NCBI RefSeq assembly: GCF_014656295.1
Contig: NZ_BNCD01000014.1
Location: 62,001 to 126,000 of the forward strand
Length of the DNA: 64,000 nt
Origin: Streptomyces sulfonofaciens
Lineage (GTDB): Bacteria; Actinomycetota; Actinomycetes; Streptomycetales; Streptomycetaceae
Direction of reading: 5' to 3'
The notes under the pieces were generated by a model. The model worked only from the letters and a program-made list of their open reading frames with translations. It ran no database searches and was not told the origin of the DNA. The first letter of the stretch is position 1; every line of letters begins with the position of its first letter. Shown in pieces: positions 24,573 to 33,165 of this stretch. A program made the translations under genes and the position numbers.

Positions 24573-25700
24573 TCACCCGGTGAGGTCCCCCTCGCGCTCG
24601 TTGACCGCGGCGAAGTAACGCAGCTTCTCCTCGTCCACCCGCACCCCGAGCCCGGGCCCCGTGGGCACCCGCAGCCGCCCCGCCTCCAGGTGGAGCGGTT
24701 CGATGATGTCGTCGGCGTGCAGGTAGTACATGCTGTCGATGGCCCGGGAGAGCACCGGGGTGCTGGACACCACCGCCAGGTGGGCCGCCGTCGCGATGCC
24801 CAGCTCACCGCCGCTGTGCAGGTTCATGCCGAGTCCGAAGGTCTCGCAGTGCGCGGCGAGCGCCTTGGTGGCCGCGATGCCACCCCACTTGTAGACGTCG
24901 CCGTGCACGACGTCCACCGCGTTCAGCCGGACGGCGGGTGCGAAGTCCTCGAAGCGCACGACGCACATGTTGGTGCACAGCGGGATGCGGACCTTGGCGG
25001 CGACCTGGCTCATGCCCTCGATCCCCAGGCACGGGTCCTCCAGGTACTCAAGGTCCAGCTCCTCCAGCGCGATACCGGCGCGCACCGCGTCGGGCACGGA
25101 CCAGGCGGCGTTCGGGTCGATGCGGAGGTTCACGCCGGGCAGCGCCCCGCGCAGTGCCCGCACGATCGCCACGTCGCCCTCCACATCCCGGGTGCCCTTG
25201 AGTTTGACGGCCTGGAAACCCCCTTCGGCGACCACCCGCGCCGCATGCTCCGCCAGCGCACCGGGCAGCCGGCCGGCGTCCGCGCCGGGCGCGTCCGCGC
25301 GGGTGATCAGCGCGGTGATGGGCACCTCGTCGCGCACGGGGCCGCCCAGCAGGTCCGTGACGGACTGCCCGGTGGCCTTGCCCATCACGTCCCAGCAGGC
25401 CACGTCCAGCGCGGCGATCGCCGCGTAGCCGAGGTAGCCGTAGAAGAACGGCACCATGTGCTGCTTGCGGTGGAAGCGCTCCAGTGCGAACGGACTGGTG
25501 CCGATCAGGTCATCGGCGATCGACCGGATGATCGCGGCGACCGGCCGGCCCCACATCGTCTCGCCCCAGCCCTCCACGCCCTCGTCCGTGCGGAGCCGGA
25601 CCACCGTGCGCGTCTCACCGGTCTTGGTCTCGAAGGAACTGGTGAACGGGTTGGTGAGGGGCAGGTTCACGACCTGCACATCGATGTCCGTGATCTTCAT
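24573..25700 (-). CDS. Glucarate-dehydratase-like enolase-superfamily enzyme
   Basis: A 375-residue enolase-superfamily enzyme. The residues visible match the glucarate dehydratase subgroup: catalytic AVKLKGT (KxK), metal ligands RIDPNAAWS and YLEDPCLG, the Asn-type third ligand in IPLCTNMCVVRF, then VVHGDVYKWGG (Asp) and LGMNLHSGGELG (His). This subgroup dehydrates acid sugars such as glucarate; related members act on other acids. Start ATG at 25700 overlaps the stop of the creatininase-family gene by the ATGA motif, so the two are translationally coupled and should act on one pathway. Exact substrate not readable from sequence. Confidence 0.82.
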   Translation of the reverse strand: MKITDIDVQVVNLPLTNPFTSSFETKTGETRTVVRLRTDEGVEGWGETMWGRPVAAIIRSIADDLIGTSPFALERFHRKQHMVPFFYGYLGYAAIAALDVACWDVMGKATGQSVTDLLGGPVRDEVPITALITRADAPGADAGRLPGALAEHAARVVAEGGFQAVKLKGTRDVEGDVAIVRALRGALPGVNLRIDPNAAWSVPDAVRAGIALEELDLEYLEDPCLGIEGMSQVAAKVRIPLCTNMCVVRFEDFAPAVRLNAVDVVHGDVYKWGGIAATKALAAHCETFGLGMNLHSGGELGIATAAHLAVVSSTPVLSRAIDSMYYLHADDIIEPLHLEAGRLRVPTGPGLGVRVDEEKLRYFAAVNEREGDLTG

Positions 25701-26680
25701 GCCTCTCCTTGGGCGGGGTCGGGGGTGGCGGCCGTGGGCTGTCCGGCCGTTGCTGCGTCGAATGCCCGGATCGCCAGGGCCAGGCCGCGGGCCCGGTCGT
25801 CCAGCAGCCGCCGGCCGAGGGCCGCGTCGGCGCCGCGGGCGTCGTCGGTCGACCCGCCGACCCGCTCCCACTCACCGTGCCGCTCGACGGTCAGGCCCGG
25901 ATACGGCGGCCGGTCGAAGAGCGGCGGCGGCTCCACGGGGACGCGGGGCGGCACGGGCGTGCGGACCAGAGCCGGGTGGGCCGCCAGCATCAGCGACGTC
26001 TCGAACCAGCCCGCGTGTCCCGGCGTGCGCTCGGGGCGCTCGCCGGGCTCCTCGCCGGTGGCCAGCGTCCAGTAGGAGCAGGCCGCCACCGTGGCCTGCG
26101 CGCGCAGCGCGAAGCGCTTCACCGCCAGGCGCATGATCTCGTCGTTGCCGCCGTGCCCGTTGACCACCATGATCCGCCGGTATCCGCTGGTCACCAGCGA
26201 GTCCAGCAGATCGTCGAGGACGGCGGCCAGCGTCGGCGCGGACAGCGAGAGCGCGGCGGCGAAGAGGTGGTGCGGGCTGTGCCCGAAGGGCAGCGTGGGC
26301 AGCCGCACCAGGGCGGGCGCGTCGGGCTCGGCGGCGAGCAGGGCCAGCGCCCGCTCGGTGACCGCCTCCACGAGCAGTGTGTCCGTGCCCATCGGCAGGT
26401 GGTGGGCGTGCTGCTCCTGGGAGCCGATGGGCAGGAGGGCGATGCCGTGCCCGCCGGCCCCGCGCACCTCGCGCCAGGTGAGTTCGGTGAGCCGGGCGTG
26501 GGCGGCCGGAGCGGCGGGAGGGGGACCGCCGGACGGGCGCGGGGCGCTCGCGGCAGCGGTCGGCGCGGCTGCCGGGTCCGGTGTTGACGCGGTGGCGGTG
26601 GGGGCGCCGGTGGGATCGGTCATACGAGTACGGTCCGGGTCGGGGCGGTTTCGTCGGGTCACGGTGTTGCCTTCCGTCAT
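25697..26680 (-). CDS. Creatininase-family amidohydrolase
   Basis: A 327-residue member of the creatininase/creatinine amidohydrolase family, metal-dependent enzymes that open cyclic amides or hydrolyse formamides. The metal site is complete: LPIGSQEQHAHHLPMGTDT (Glu, His, Asp), MVVNGHGGNDEIM and TPGHAGWFETSLM. Residues 1-65 are an Ala/Pro-rich extension not found in the family core. ATG at 26620-26623 (MTDPTG) is an alternative start; neither has a good ribosome-binding site. It is coupled by ATGA to the glucarate-dehydratase-like gene and diverges from the ROK gene 46 bases away. Substrate unknown. Confidence 0.88.
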   Translation of the reverse strand: MTEGNTVTRRNRPDPDRTRMTDPTGAPTATASTPDPAAAPTAAASAPRPSGGPPPAAPAAHARLTELTWREVRGAGGHGIALLPIGSQEQHAHHLPMGTDTLLVEAVTERALALLAAEPDAPALVRLPTLPFGHSPHHLFAAALSLSAPTLAAVLDDLLDSLVTSGYRRIMVVNGHGGNDEIMRLAVKRFALRAQATVAACSYWTLATGEEPGERPERTPGHAGWFETSLMLAAHPALVRTPVPPRVPVEPPPLFDRPPYPGLTVERHGEWERVGGSTDDARGADAALGRRLLDDRARGLALAIRAFDAATAGQPTAATPDPAQGEA

Positions 26681-26726
26681 CTCACGGCTCTACCTCTGGA
26701 AATGCCGGGCGTGGCAGAGTCTGCGC

Positions 26727-27686
26727 ATGGTGCATGAACGTCCTTCGCTGCGGCTGGTGCCCGAGCCCGTGCCGCAGTCGGCCACACCGCCCGCGCCCCG
26801 GTTGCTGGGCGCGGTCGAACTGCTGCCCGGGCGGATCCGCGCGGCCGTGCTCACCGTCGCCGGCCGGGTGCTGGAGAGGGCGGAGGCGTCGTACGACGCC
26901 TCCGTGCCGGACCCCGCCGAGATCGACGCCGCACTCGCCCGCACCGCCCGGGTGTTCACCGCCCGGCCGCCCGTGGGCGTGGGCATCGCCGCCGCCGGGC
27001 TCGTCGACCCGGACGGCGGTGTGATCACCGAGGTCAACGACGTCCCCGCGCTGCACGGCTACCCGGTGGGGGAGCGGCTGCGGGCCCTGACCGGGGCACC
27101 GGTGCGGGTGGAGCACCGGGCCCGGTTGCAGGTGTTGGGCGACCGGTGGTTCGGCGCGGGCCGCGGCAGGCGCACCTTCGCGTCCGTGTCCACCGGCGCG
27201 GTGCTGGGCGTCGGCATCCTCTACGAGGGCGAGGTCCTGGCCCCGCACGGCGGCCGCAGCGGCGCCCATATGACCGTGTCGGCCAGCGGCGCGCGCTGCA
27301 CCTGCGGCGCCCGGGGCTGCTGGAAGACCCTGGCGACCACCCGCTGGCTGCACGAGCGGGCCCGCACGGCGGGCCTCGGCCCGGACCGCTCGCTCGGCGC
27401 GCTCGCCGGGCGGGACGACGAGCCGGCCCGCCGGGTGGTCGAGGAGTACGCGGACAACCTCGCGCTGGGCCTGGTGAACGTGCAGCAGCTCTTCGCGCCC
27501 GGGCTCTTCGTGCTGCACGGCGAGGCGCGCGAGGGCGGCGAGCGGTTCCGGGCGCTGATCGAGCGGCGGCTGCGGTCCGGGGCGGCGGGGGTGGGTGCGG
27601 AGGAGCCGCGGGTCCTCGTCAGCGGGGCGGCCGTCGACGACGTGGCCCTGCTGGGCGGTGCGGGGCTGGTGCTGTCGCATCTCTAA
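26727..27686 (+). CDS. ROK-family protein lacking both HTH and kinase residues
   Basis: A 319-residue ROK-fold protein. ROK regulators carry an N-terminal HTH, and ROK sugar kinases carry a DxGGT phosphate loop and a VENDANA catalytic Asp. This one has neither: it starts directly with the fold (LLGAVELLPGRIRAAVLTVA), and the catalytic position reads VRVEHRARLQ. The zinc site is kept (HMTVSASGARCTCGARGCWK), as are the ROK-like CSTGAVLGVGIL-type segment SVSTGAVLGVGILYEGE and RFRALIERRL. It probably binds a sugar or effector and modulates something else. Start ATG at 26727 is 46 bases from the divergent creatininase gene; its end overlaps the convergent ABC gene by 4 bases. Confidence 0.8.
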   Translation: MVHERPSLRLVPEPVPQSATPPAPRLLGAVELLPGRIRAAVLTVAGRVLERAEASYDASVPDPAEIDAALARTARVFTARPPVGVGIAAAGLVDPDGGVITEVNDVPALHGYPVGERLRALTGAPVRVEHRARLQVLGDRWFGAGRGRRTFASVSTGAVLGVGILYEGEVLAPHGGRSGAHMTVSASGARCTCGARGCWKTLATTRWLHERARTAGLGPDRSLGALAGRDDEPARRVVEEYADNLALGLVNVQQLFAPGLFVLHGEAREGGERFRALIERRLRSGAAGVGAEEPRVLVSGAAVDDVALLGGAGLVLSHL

Positions 27687-28612
27687 CCGCCGCTGCCGCC
27701 CGTGCCGCCCGCAGCGGGCGGACCGGCGGCGGCAGCGTCCGCGCCGGGGCGGGTGCCGTGGGCCCCGCCGGCGCGGCCGCCCGCGCGCCGCGCCCGGCGC
27801 GGATCGGGGATCGGCACGGCGTCGAGCAGTTGCCGCGTGTACGGGTGCCGCGGCTCGTGGAAGACCTGCGCGGCGTCGCCCACCTCCACCAGCCGTCCCC
27901 GGCGCATCACGGCGACCCGGTCGGCCACCTGCCGCACCACCGCGAGATTGTGCGACACGAAGACGTACGTCAGGCCGTGCCGCTGCTGCAACTCGGCCAG
28001 CAGTGCGAGGATCCTGGCCTGTACGGAGACGTCCAGCGCGCTGGTGGGCTCGTCGAGCACCACGAGACGGGGCTCCAGGGCCAGGGCCCGGGCGATCGAC
28101 ACGCGCTGGCGCTGGCCGCCGGAGAACTCGTGCGGATAGCGGTCGCGCATCGCCGCGTCCAGGCCGACGGCTTCGAGTAGTTCGCCGACTCGCTCCCGGG
28201 TGCGGGCCCTGCCCCGCCGGCCGCGTGCCGCCGGGTCATGGGTGATCAGCGGCTCCGCGACGACGTCGGCGATGCGCCAGCGCGGGTTCATGCTGGAGTA
28301 GGGGTCCTGCAGCACGACCTGCATCTGCCGCCGCAGGTACCGCAGCTCGGCCGCGGAGAGCGTCGCGAGGTCCCGGCCCTCGAAGCACACCCGGCCCGCG
28401 GTGGGCGCAAGGAGCCGCAGCAGCAGCCGGGTCAGCGTCGTCTTGCCGCAGCCCGACTCGCCGACCAGTGCCAGCGTCTCGCCTTCGTGCACGGTCAGGG
28501 ACACGTCGTCGACGGCGACCGAGCCGTGCCCGCCGCCGAACTCCTTGCGCAGCCCGTCCAGTTCGACGAGCACGGGGGACGACGGCGCGGTGGCCGGTGC
28601 GGTGGTGGTCAT
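27683..28612 (-). CDS. Oligopeptide/dipeptide-type ABC importer ATPase (DppF/OppF-like)
   Basis: A 309-residue ATPase with Walker A GESGCGKTTLTRLLL, ABC signature LSGGQRQ-type FSGGQRQRVSIARALALEP, Walker B LVVLDEPTSALD and the switch His in VSHNLAVV. It is the second of two ATPases in a five-gene importer (27683-33084) and is transcribed last. Consecutive genes overlap by 4 bases, which keeps subunits in step. Its tail is Ala/Gly-rich. It powers uptake through the two permeases. Confidence 0.94.
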   Translation of the reverse strand: MTTTAPATAPSSPVLVELDGLRKEFGGGHGSVAVDDVSLTVHEGETLALVGESGCGKTTLTRLLLRLLAPTAGRVCFEGRDLATLSAAELRYLRRQMQVVLQDPYSSMNPRWRIADVVAEPLITHDPAARGRRGRARTRERVGELLEAVGLDAAMRDRYPHEFSGGQRQRVSIARALALEPRLVVLDEPTSALDVSVQARILALLAELQQRHGLTYVFVSHNLAVVRQVADRVAVMRRGRLVEVGDAAQVFHEPRHPYTRQLLDAVPIPDPRRARRAGGRAGGAHGTRPGADAAAAGPPAAGGTGGSGG

Positions 28613-29448
28613 GCCGGCTCCAGACGGGGGGTGGCGGCGAGCAGACGACGGGTGTAGTCGTCCACGGGGCGGTCGAAGACGTCCAGGACGGAGCCGCTCT
28701 CGACGACCCGGCCCTGGTTCATCACCACGACGTGGTCGGCGGTCTCGGCCACCACGCCCAGGTCGTGGGTGATCAGGACGACGGCCATCGCGTGCCGCCG
28801 CTGGAGGTCGACGAGCAGATCAAGGATCTGCCGCTGCACGGTGACGTCCAGTGCGGTGGTGGGCTCGTCGGCGATGAGCACCCGCGGGCGGCCCACCAGC
28901 GCCATCGCGATCATCACCCGCTGGCGCAGGCCCCCGGACAGCTCGTGCGGATACTGCCGGTAGCGGCGCTCCGGCTCGGGGATGCCCACCTCCTCCAGCG
29001 CCGCGAGCGTCTGCTCCCTCGCCCGCGCACGGTGCAGTCCCTGGTGGTGCCTGAGCACCTCGGCGACCTGGGGGCCGACGCGCTGGAGCGGATCGAGGCT
29101 GGTCATGGGGTCCTGGAAGACCATGGAGATGTCGCGGCCCCGCAGCCGCCCGAGCTCCTTGTCGGACAGGGCGAGCAGGTCGCGCCCGTCGAAGCGGATC
29201 TCGCCGCCCGCGTACACGCACGGCGGCTCGGGATTCAGCCGCAGCACGGACAGCGCGGTGGCGGTCTTGCCGCTGCCGGACTCCCCGACGACGGCGACCG
29301 TCTGACCGGCCGACACCCGCAGGTCCACGCCGCGTACGGCGTGCACGACGGAGGAGCCGAGGCGGAAGTCGACGCTGAGGCCGGCGATCTCCAGGAGCGG
29401 TGGGGAGTCCGCGGGGTGCGGCGGGACGGTTGGATTCAGGTCGGTCAT
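28609..29448 (-). CDS. Oligopeptide/dipeptide-type ABC importer ATPase (DppD/OppD-like)
   Basis: A 279-residue ATPase with Walker A GESGSGKTATA, Q-loop MVFQDPMTSLDPLQRVG, signature LSGGLRQRVMIAMAL, Walker B VLIADEPTTALDVT and switch His in ITHDLGVV. Start ATG at 29448 overlaps the stop of the upstream permease gene. It is shorter than typical DppD, which has an extra C-terminal domain with a cysteine cluster, and that domain is absent here. It pairs with the DppF-like protein to form the heterodimeric motor. Confidence 0.93.
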   Translation of the reverse strand: MTDLNPTVPPHPADSPPLLEIAGLSVDFRLGSSVVHAVRGVDLRVSAGQTVAVVGESGSGKTATALSVLRLNPEPPCVYAGGEIRFDGRDLLALSDKELGRLRGRDISMVFQDPMTSLDPLQRVGPQVAEVLRHHQGLHRARAREQTLAALEEVGIPEPERRYRQYPHELSGGLRQRVMIAMALVGRPRVLIADEPTTALDVTVQRQILDLLVDLQRRHAMAVVLITHDLGVVAETADHVVVMNQGRVVESGSVLDVFDRPVDDYTRRLLAATPRLEPA

Positions 29449-30359
29449 CGGCGGTACGCCTTCGGGTCCGCGACGTCCCGCAGGGCGTCGCCCGTGATGT
29501 TGACGGCGAGCGAGGTGAGCATGAGGGCCACGCCGGGAAAGACCGCGACCCACCAGGAGGTGCCCAGGTAGAGCTGGCCGTCCGCGAGCATCGAGCCCCA
29601 GGTGACGGTCTCCTTGGGCACGCCGAGACCCAGATAGCTCAGCGAGGCCTCGGCGACGATGGCGGCCGCCACGTGCAGGGTGCCGATGGTGGCCAGTGGC
29701 GCCATGACGTTCGGCAGCAGGTGCCTGCGCATGATCGCGGCGTCGGTGGCACCGATCGCGCGGGCCTCGGTGACGAAGTCGCGCGAGCGCAGCGACAGCA
29801 CCTCGGAGCGGACCACCCGCGCGTACGAGACCCAGCCCGTGAAGCCCAGTACGAGGATCACGTACCACAGGCCGGAGCCGAGGAAGCCGACGATGGCGAG
29901 GGCCAGCAGGATCGGCGGGAAGGCGAGCTGCACGTCCGCGACCCGCATGAGGACCCGGTCCGGCCAACCGCCGAAGTATCCGGAGGCGAGGCCGACGACG
30001 GTGCCGATCACGCCGGCGAGCAGCGCGGCGCCGGCGCCCACCAGCAGGGAGACGCGGGTGCCGTAGACGACGCGGGAGAGCATGTCGCGGCCGAGCTGGT
30101 CGGTGCCGAGCGGATGGGCGCCGGTGCCGCCCGCCTCCCAGGCCGGTGGGCGCAGCCTCATCAGCAGGTCCTGCGCGTTCGGGTCGGCCGGAGCGAGCAG
30201 CGGCGCGCACAGGGCCGCGACCAGCAGCAGGACGAGGAAGACCAGCGCGGCCAGGGCCAACCGGTTGCGCAGCAGGGTGCGCAGCGCGGCGGACCGCGGG
30301 CCCGGGCTCTTCGCCGCCGGTGCGGAGCCGGTGGGGGTGATGGTGGTCGTGACGGTCAT
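29445..30359 (-). CDS. ABC importer permease (DppC/OppC-like)
   Basis: A 304-residue inner-membrane permease with an N-terminal helix at LALAALVFLVLLLVAALCAP, the conserved HPLGTDQLGRDMLSRVVYG, SGYFGGWPDRVLMRVADVQL, and the EAA loop EARAIGATDAAIMRRHLLPN that docks the ATPases. These are the DppC hallmarks. ATG at 30359 overlaps the upstream permease stop. Confidence 0.94.
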   Translation of the reverse strand: MTVTTTITPTGSAPAAKSPGPRSAALRTLLRNRLALAALVFLVLLLVAALCAPLLAPADPNAQDLLMRLRPPAWEAGGTGAHPLGTDQLGRDMLSRVVYGTRVSLLVGAGAALLAGVIGTVVGLASGYFGGWPDRVLMRVADVQLAFPPILLALAIVGFLGSGLWYVILVLGFTGWVSYARVVRSEVLSLRSRDFVTEARAIGATDAAIMRRHLLPNVMAPLATIGTLHVAAAIVAEASLSYLGLGVPKETVTWGSMLADGQLYLGTSWWVAVFPGVALMLTSLAVNITGDALRDVADPKAYRR

Positions 30360-31369
30360 GAGGAGGTCCTCACCCTCGGGTCGAGCAGCCGGTAGGAGAG
30401 GTCGACCAGCAGGTTGACCACGACGAACGTCGCCGCGAAGAACAGCACGGCCGCCTGCACCAGCGGGAAGTCGCGGTGCGAGATCGCCTCGATGGTCAGT
30501 TGTCCCACGCCCGGCCAGGAGAACACCTGCTCGGTGAGGATCGCCCCGCCGAGCAGTCCGCCGATCTCCAGGCCGACGACGGTGACCACCGGCAGCGAGG
30601 CGTTGCGCAGCCCGTGGGCGAGCACCACCTTGAACGGGCCGAGGCCCTTGGCACGTGCGGTGCGGATGTGGTCGCCGGCGAGGACGTCGATCAGCGACGA
30701 GCGCAGCAGCCGGGCGACCACCGCGACGGAGTAGACGGCGAGCGTGACGGACGGCAGCACCAGGTTGGCGAGGGTGCCGTACCCGGAGGCGGGCAGGGCG
30801 TGCAGACCGACCGCGAACACCAGGATCAGCAGGATGCCGACCCAGAACGGCGGGGTGGACTGACCGAGCAGCACACCCGTCATCACGCTCCGGTCGGTGG
30901 CCCGGCCGCGCCGCATCGCCGCGATCACCCCGGCCGGCAGCGCCACGACCAGCGTGACCACCAGGGCGCCGGCGGCCAGTTGCAACGTGGCGGGCAGCCG
31001 GTCGGCGAGCACGTCCCTGACGGGCTCGTGGTAGAAGAGCGAGGTGCCCAGGTCGAGCCGGGGCAGCCCCCACAGGTAGTCCAGGTACTGCGTGAGCAGC
31101 GGCCGGTCGAGGCCCAGTCCGGCCCTCAGCACCGCCTCCTGGTGGGCCGTGGCGTCCGGCGGCAGGAACACCTTGACCGGGTCCCCGGAGAGCCGGACGA
31201 GGAAGAAGGACACCGTCGCCGTGCACAGCAGCACGAACACGGCGCCGGCGACACGGGCGAGGACCATCCGCAGGACGCCCGGCCAGCGTCTGCCGGGTCC
31301 GGGGACCGGGCCGTCGCCGGAACGGGGCCCGGGGGCCTCCCGTACGCGTTGGACGGGGAGTCCGCTCAT
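30356..31369 (-). CDS. ABC importer permease (DppB/OppB-like)
   Basis: A 337-residue permease with six membrane helices. The first (ARVAGAVFVLLCTATVSFFL) and the LVRLSGDPVKVFLPPDATAH segment are DppB hallmarks, and the EAA loop is RTARAKGLGPFKVVLAHGLR. The N-terminus carries a 30-residue Pro/Gly/Arg extension. Coupled by ATGA to the solute-binding gene upstream. Confidence 0.94.
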   Translation of the reverse strand: MSGLPVQRVREAPGPRSGDGPVPGPGRRWPGVLRMVLARVAGAVFVLLCTATVSFFLVRLSGDPVKVFLPPDATAHQEAVLRAGLGLDRPLLTQYLDYLWGLPRLDLGTSLFYHEPVRDVLADRLPATLQLAAGALVVTLVVALPAGVIAAMRRGRATDRSVMTGVLLGQSTPPFWVGILLILVFAVGLHALPASGYGTLANLVLPSVTLAVYSVAVVARLLRSSLIDVLAGDHIRTARAKGLGPFKVVLAHGLRNASLPVVTVVGLEIGGLLGGAILTEQVFSWPGVGQLTIEAISHRDFPLVQAAVLFFAATFVVVNLLVDLSYRLLDPRVRTSS

Positions 31370-33084
31370 CGGGAGACCTCCGCACTCGCCATGTCGAGCA
31401 CCCCCGCCGACCCGGGCCGCCAGCGCGGCCGGTCGTTGCGGGCGTAGATGTTGTCCACCTGGTAGAGGAAGACGAACGGTGCCTCCTCGCGCATCAGCCG
31501 CTGGAGGTCCGAGAAGGCGCGCTCGCGCCGTGCGGGGTCCACGGAGAGCTCTTCGACGTCGACCAGCCGGTCAGCCTCCTTGGAGTGCCAGCGGCTCTGG
31601 CGGCGGTCGCTGCGGACGTTCGACTGCACCATGCTCTCGCCGTCCAGCGTCCACACCGTGCTGGCCGCCAGGTACATCGGCCCGAGTGCTCCGTGGTTGT
31701 CGCTGGTCAGCCGCTCGGCGTAGGTACCGGGGTCGAGCAGGTCCACCTCGGCGTGCACACCGGCCCCCGCCAGCAGCCCGGCGAGCGCCTCGGCGACGTT
31801 CGAGTCGACGTTGGAGGCGGTCAGCCTGGTGCTGAAGCCGTGCGGGTGGCCCGCCTCGGCGAGCAGCTTGCGCGCGGTGGCCGCGGAGCGGGTGAACGGC
31901 TTGACGGCGGGGTCGAAACCGAAGGCGCCGCGCGGGATCATCGCCGGCACCTCTCGGGCCTTGCCGCCCAGTACGGCCCTGATCAGCAGGGGCACGTCGA
32001 CGGCGTGGTTGAGTGCCTGGCGCACCCGCCGGTCCCGCATCGGCCCGTCCTCCAGCGTGTTGAGCGACAGGTACGAGGTGCGGATGCCGGTGTAACTGTC
32101 CAGCGTGACACCGGTGTAGCCGTCCAACTGCTGCGCGGCGTCGGGGGTGAGGCCGGTGACGAGGTCGACACCGCCGCTCTGCAGGGCCGCCAGCGCCGAC
32201 GAGGCGTTGGGCGCCGGACTGAAGACCAGTTCGTCGACGCGCGGCCGGCCGTTCCAGTACCCGGCCCAGGCGCGCATCCGCAGTTCGTGGTCGCGCTGCC
32301 AACGCACGAAGGTGAACGGGCCGGTGCCGACGGGATGGGCGGCGAAGGCGTCGTCACCGACGTCCGCGAGGTGGCGCGGCGGCACGACCACACCGCCGAA
32401 CAGGGACAGTTTGTCCGGCAGGATCGGGTCGTGCAGCGTGGTGTGCACGTCCACCGTCAGGCGGTCGACGACGCTCACGCCCTTGACGTAGCGCAGTTCC
32501 ACGATCGGCGACTTGGTCGCCGGGTCGAGCAGCCGCTCGATGCTGAACTTCACGGCCGCCGCGTCGCACGGCTCGCCGTTGTGGAACCGCACCCCCGGGC
32601 GCAGCCGGAACCGCCACACCAGCGGGCCGCGCTTCGCCCAGGACAGCGCGAGCCGCGGATGCAGCCTGTTGTCCCGGCCCCGTGTGGTGAGGGTGTCGAA
32701 CATGTTGATGAGGGCGTTCATCGACACCATGTCGCCCTGCTTCTGCGGGTCCATCGTCTCGGGATCGCCCGGCTGCGAGATGCGCAGCACATTGCCTGCC
32801 CCGCTGCCCGGCGAGGCGCCGCAGCCGGTCAGCAGGGCCGGGGCGGACAGCGCGGGGAGGAGCAGACCTCCCACGCGCAGCACGCTCCGGCGGGACGCGG
32901 TCCGGGCGGCCGGGGCAGCGCCCGTCCCGTCCCGTCCGCCTCTGCCGCCCTGTCCGTCCTGTCCGCCCGGCCCGGATGGCTCCGAGCCGGGCAGCGCCGT
33001 CCGGCCGTCCGACCCGCCGCCTCTTCCCGGCGTGTCGCACGAGGCCGGCGGGCCGGCCCCATCCGGCGTATCGCGTGGGCCCAC
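31366..33084 (-). CDS. ABC importer solute-binding lipoprotein (peptide/nickel family 5), Tat-type
   Basis: A 572-residue solute-binding protein of family SBP_bac_5. After a Gly/Pro-rich leader of about 60 residues comes a twin-arginine lipoprotein signal (SRRSVLRVGG, then SAPALLTGC; the Cys would be lipidated). The mature part shows QPGDPETMDPQKQGD, RPGVRFHNGEPCDAAAVKFS and AHPVGTGPFTFVRW. Start is GTG at 33084, supported by ggaggtg 5 bases upstream. It is the first gene of the importer operon and diverges from the IclR regulator across a dyad. The ligand is probably an oligomer linked to the downstream enzymes. Confidence 0.93.
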   Translation of the reverse strand: MGPRDTPDGAGPPASCDTPGRGGGSDGRTALPGSEPSGPGGQDGQGGRGGRDGTGAAPAARTASRRSVLRVGGLLLPALSAPALLTGCGASPGSGAGNVLRISQPGDPETMDPQKQGDMVSMNALINMFDTLTTRGRDNRLHPRLALSWAKRGPLVWRFRLRPGVRFHNGEPCDAAAVKFSIERLLDPATKSPIVELRYVKGVSVVDRLTVDVHTTLHDPILPDKLSLFGGVVVPPRHLADVGDDAFAAHPVGTGPFTFVRWQRDHELRMRAWAGYWNGRPRVDELVFSPAPNASSALAALQSGGVDLVTGLTPDAAQQLDGYTGVTLDSYTGIRTSYLSLNTLEDGPMRDRRVRQALNHAVDVPLLIRAVLGGKAREVPAMIPRGAFGFDPAVKPFTRSAATARKLLAEAGHPHGFSTRLTASNVDSNVAEALAGLLAGAGVHAEVDLLDPGTYAERLTSDNHGALGPMYLAASTVWTLDGESMVQSNVRSDRRQSRWHSKEADRLVDVEELSVDPARRERAFSDLQRLMREEAPFVFLYQVDNIYARNDRPRWRPGSAGVLDMASAEVSR

Positions 33085-33124
33085 GGTCCACCTCCGGCAT
33101 CATCGTTCCGTTGAGCATGATGAA

Positions 33125-33143
33125 CGTTCCGGAAAACGGAACG
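33125..33143. promoter_or_regulatory. Probable IclR operator
   Basis: CGTTCCG and CGGAACG form perfect 7-base arms around GAAAA, 22 bases upstream of the IclR start. Another CGTTCCG half-site is at 33104-33110. GTTCCG-type dyads are common IclR-family sites; here it would control both the regulator and the divergent importer operon. Confidence 0.75.
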
Positions 33144-33165
33144 CGGTGGGGTTAAGCTAAGGGAC

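Noticed and set aside
29400..30395. Plus-strand frame opposite the permease gene
   Set aside because: Gln/Arg/Gly-rich antisense shadow. The minus-strand permease has clear membrane helices and an EAA loop.
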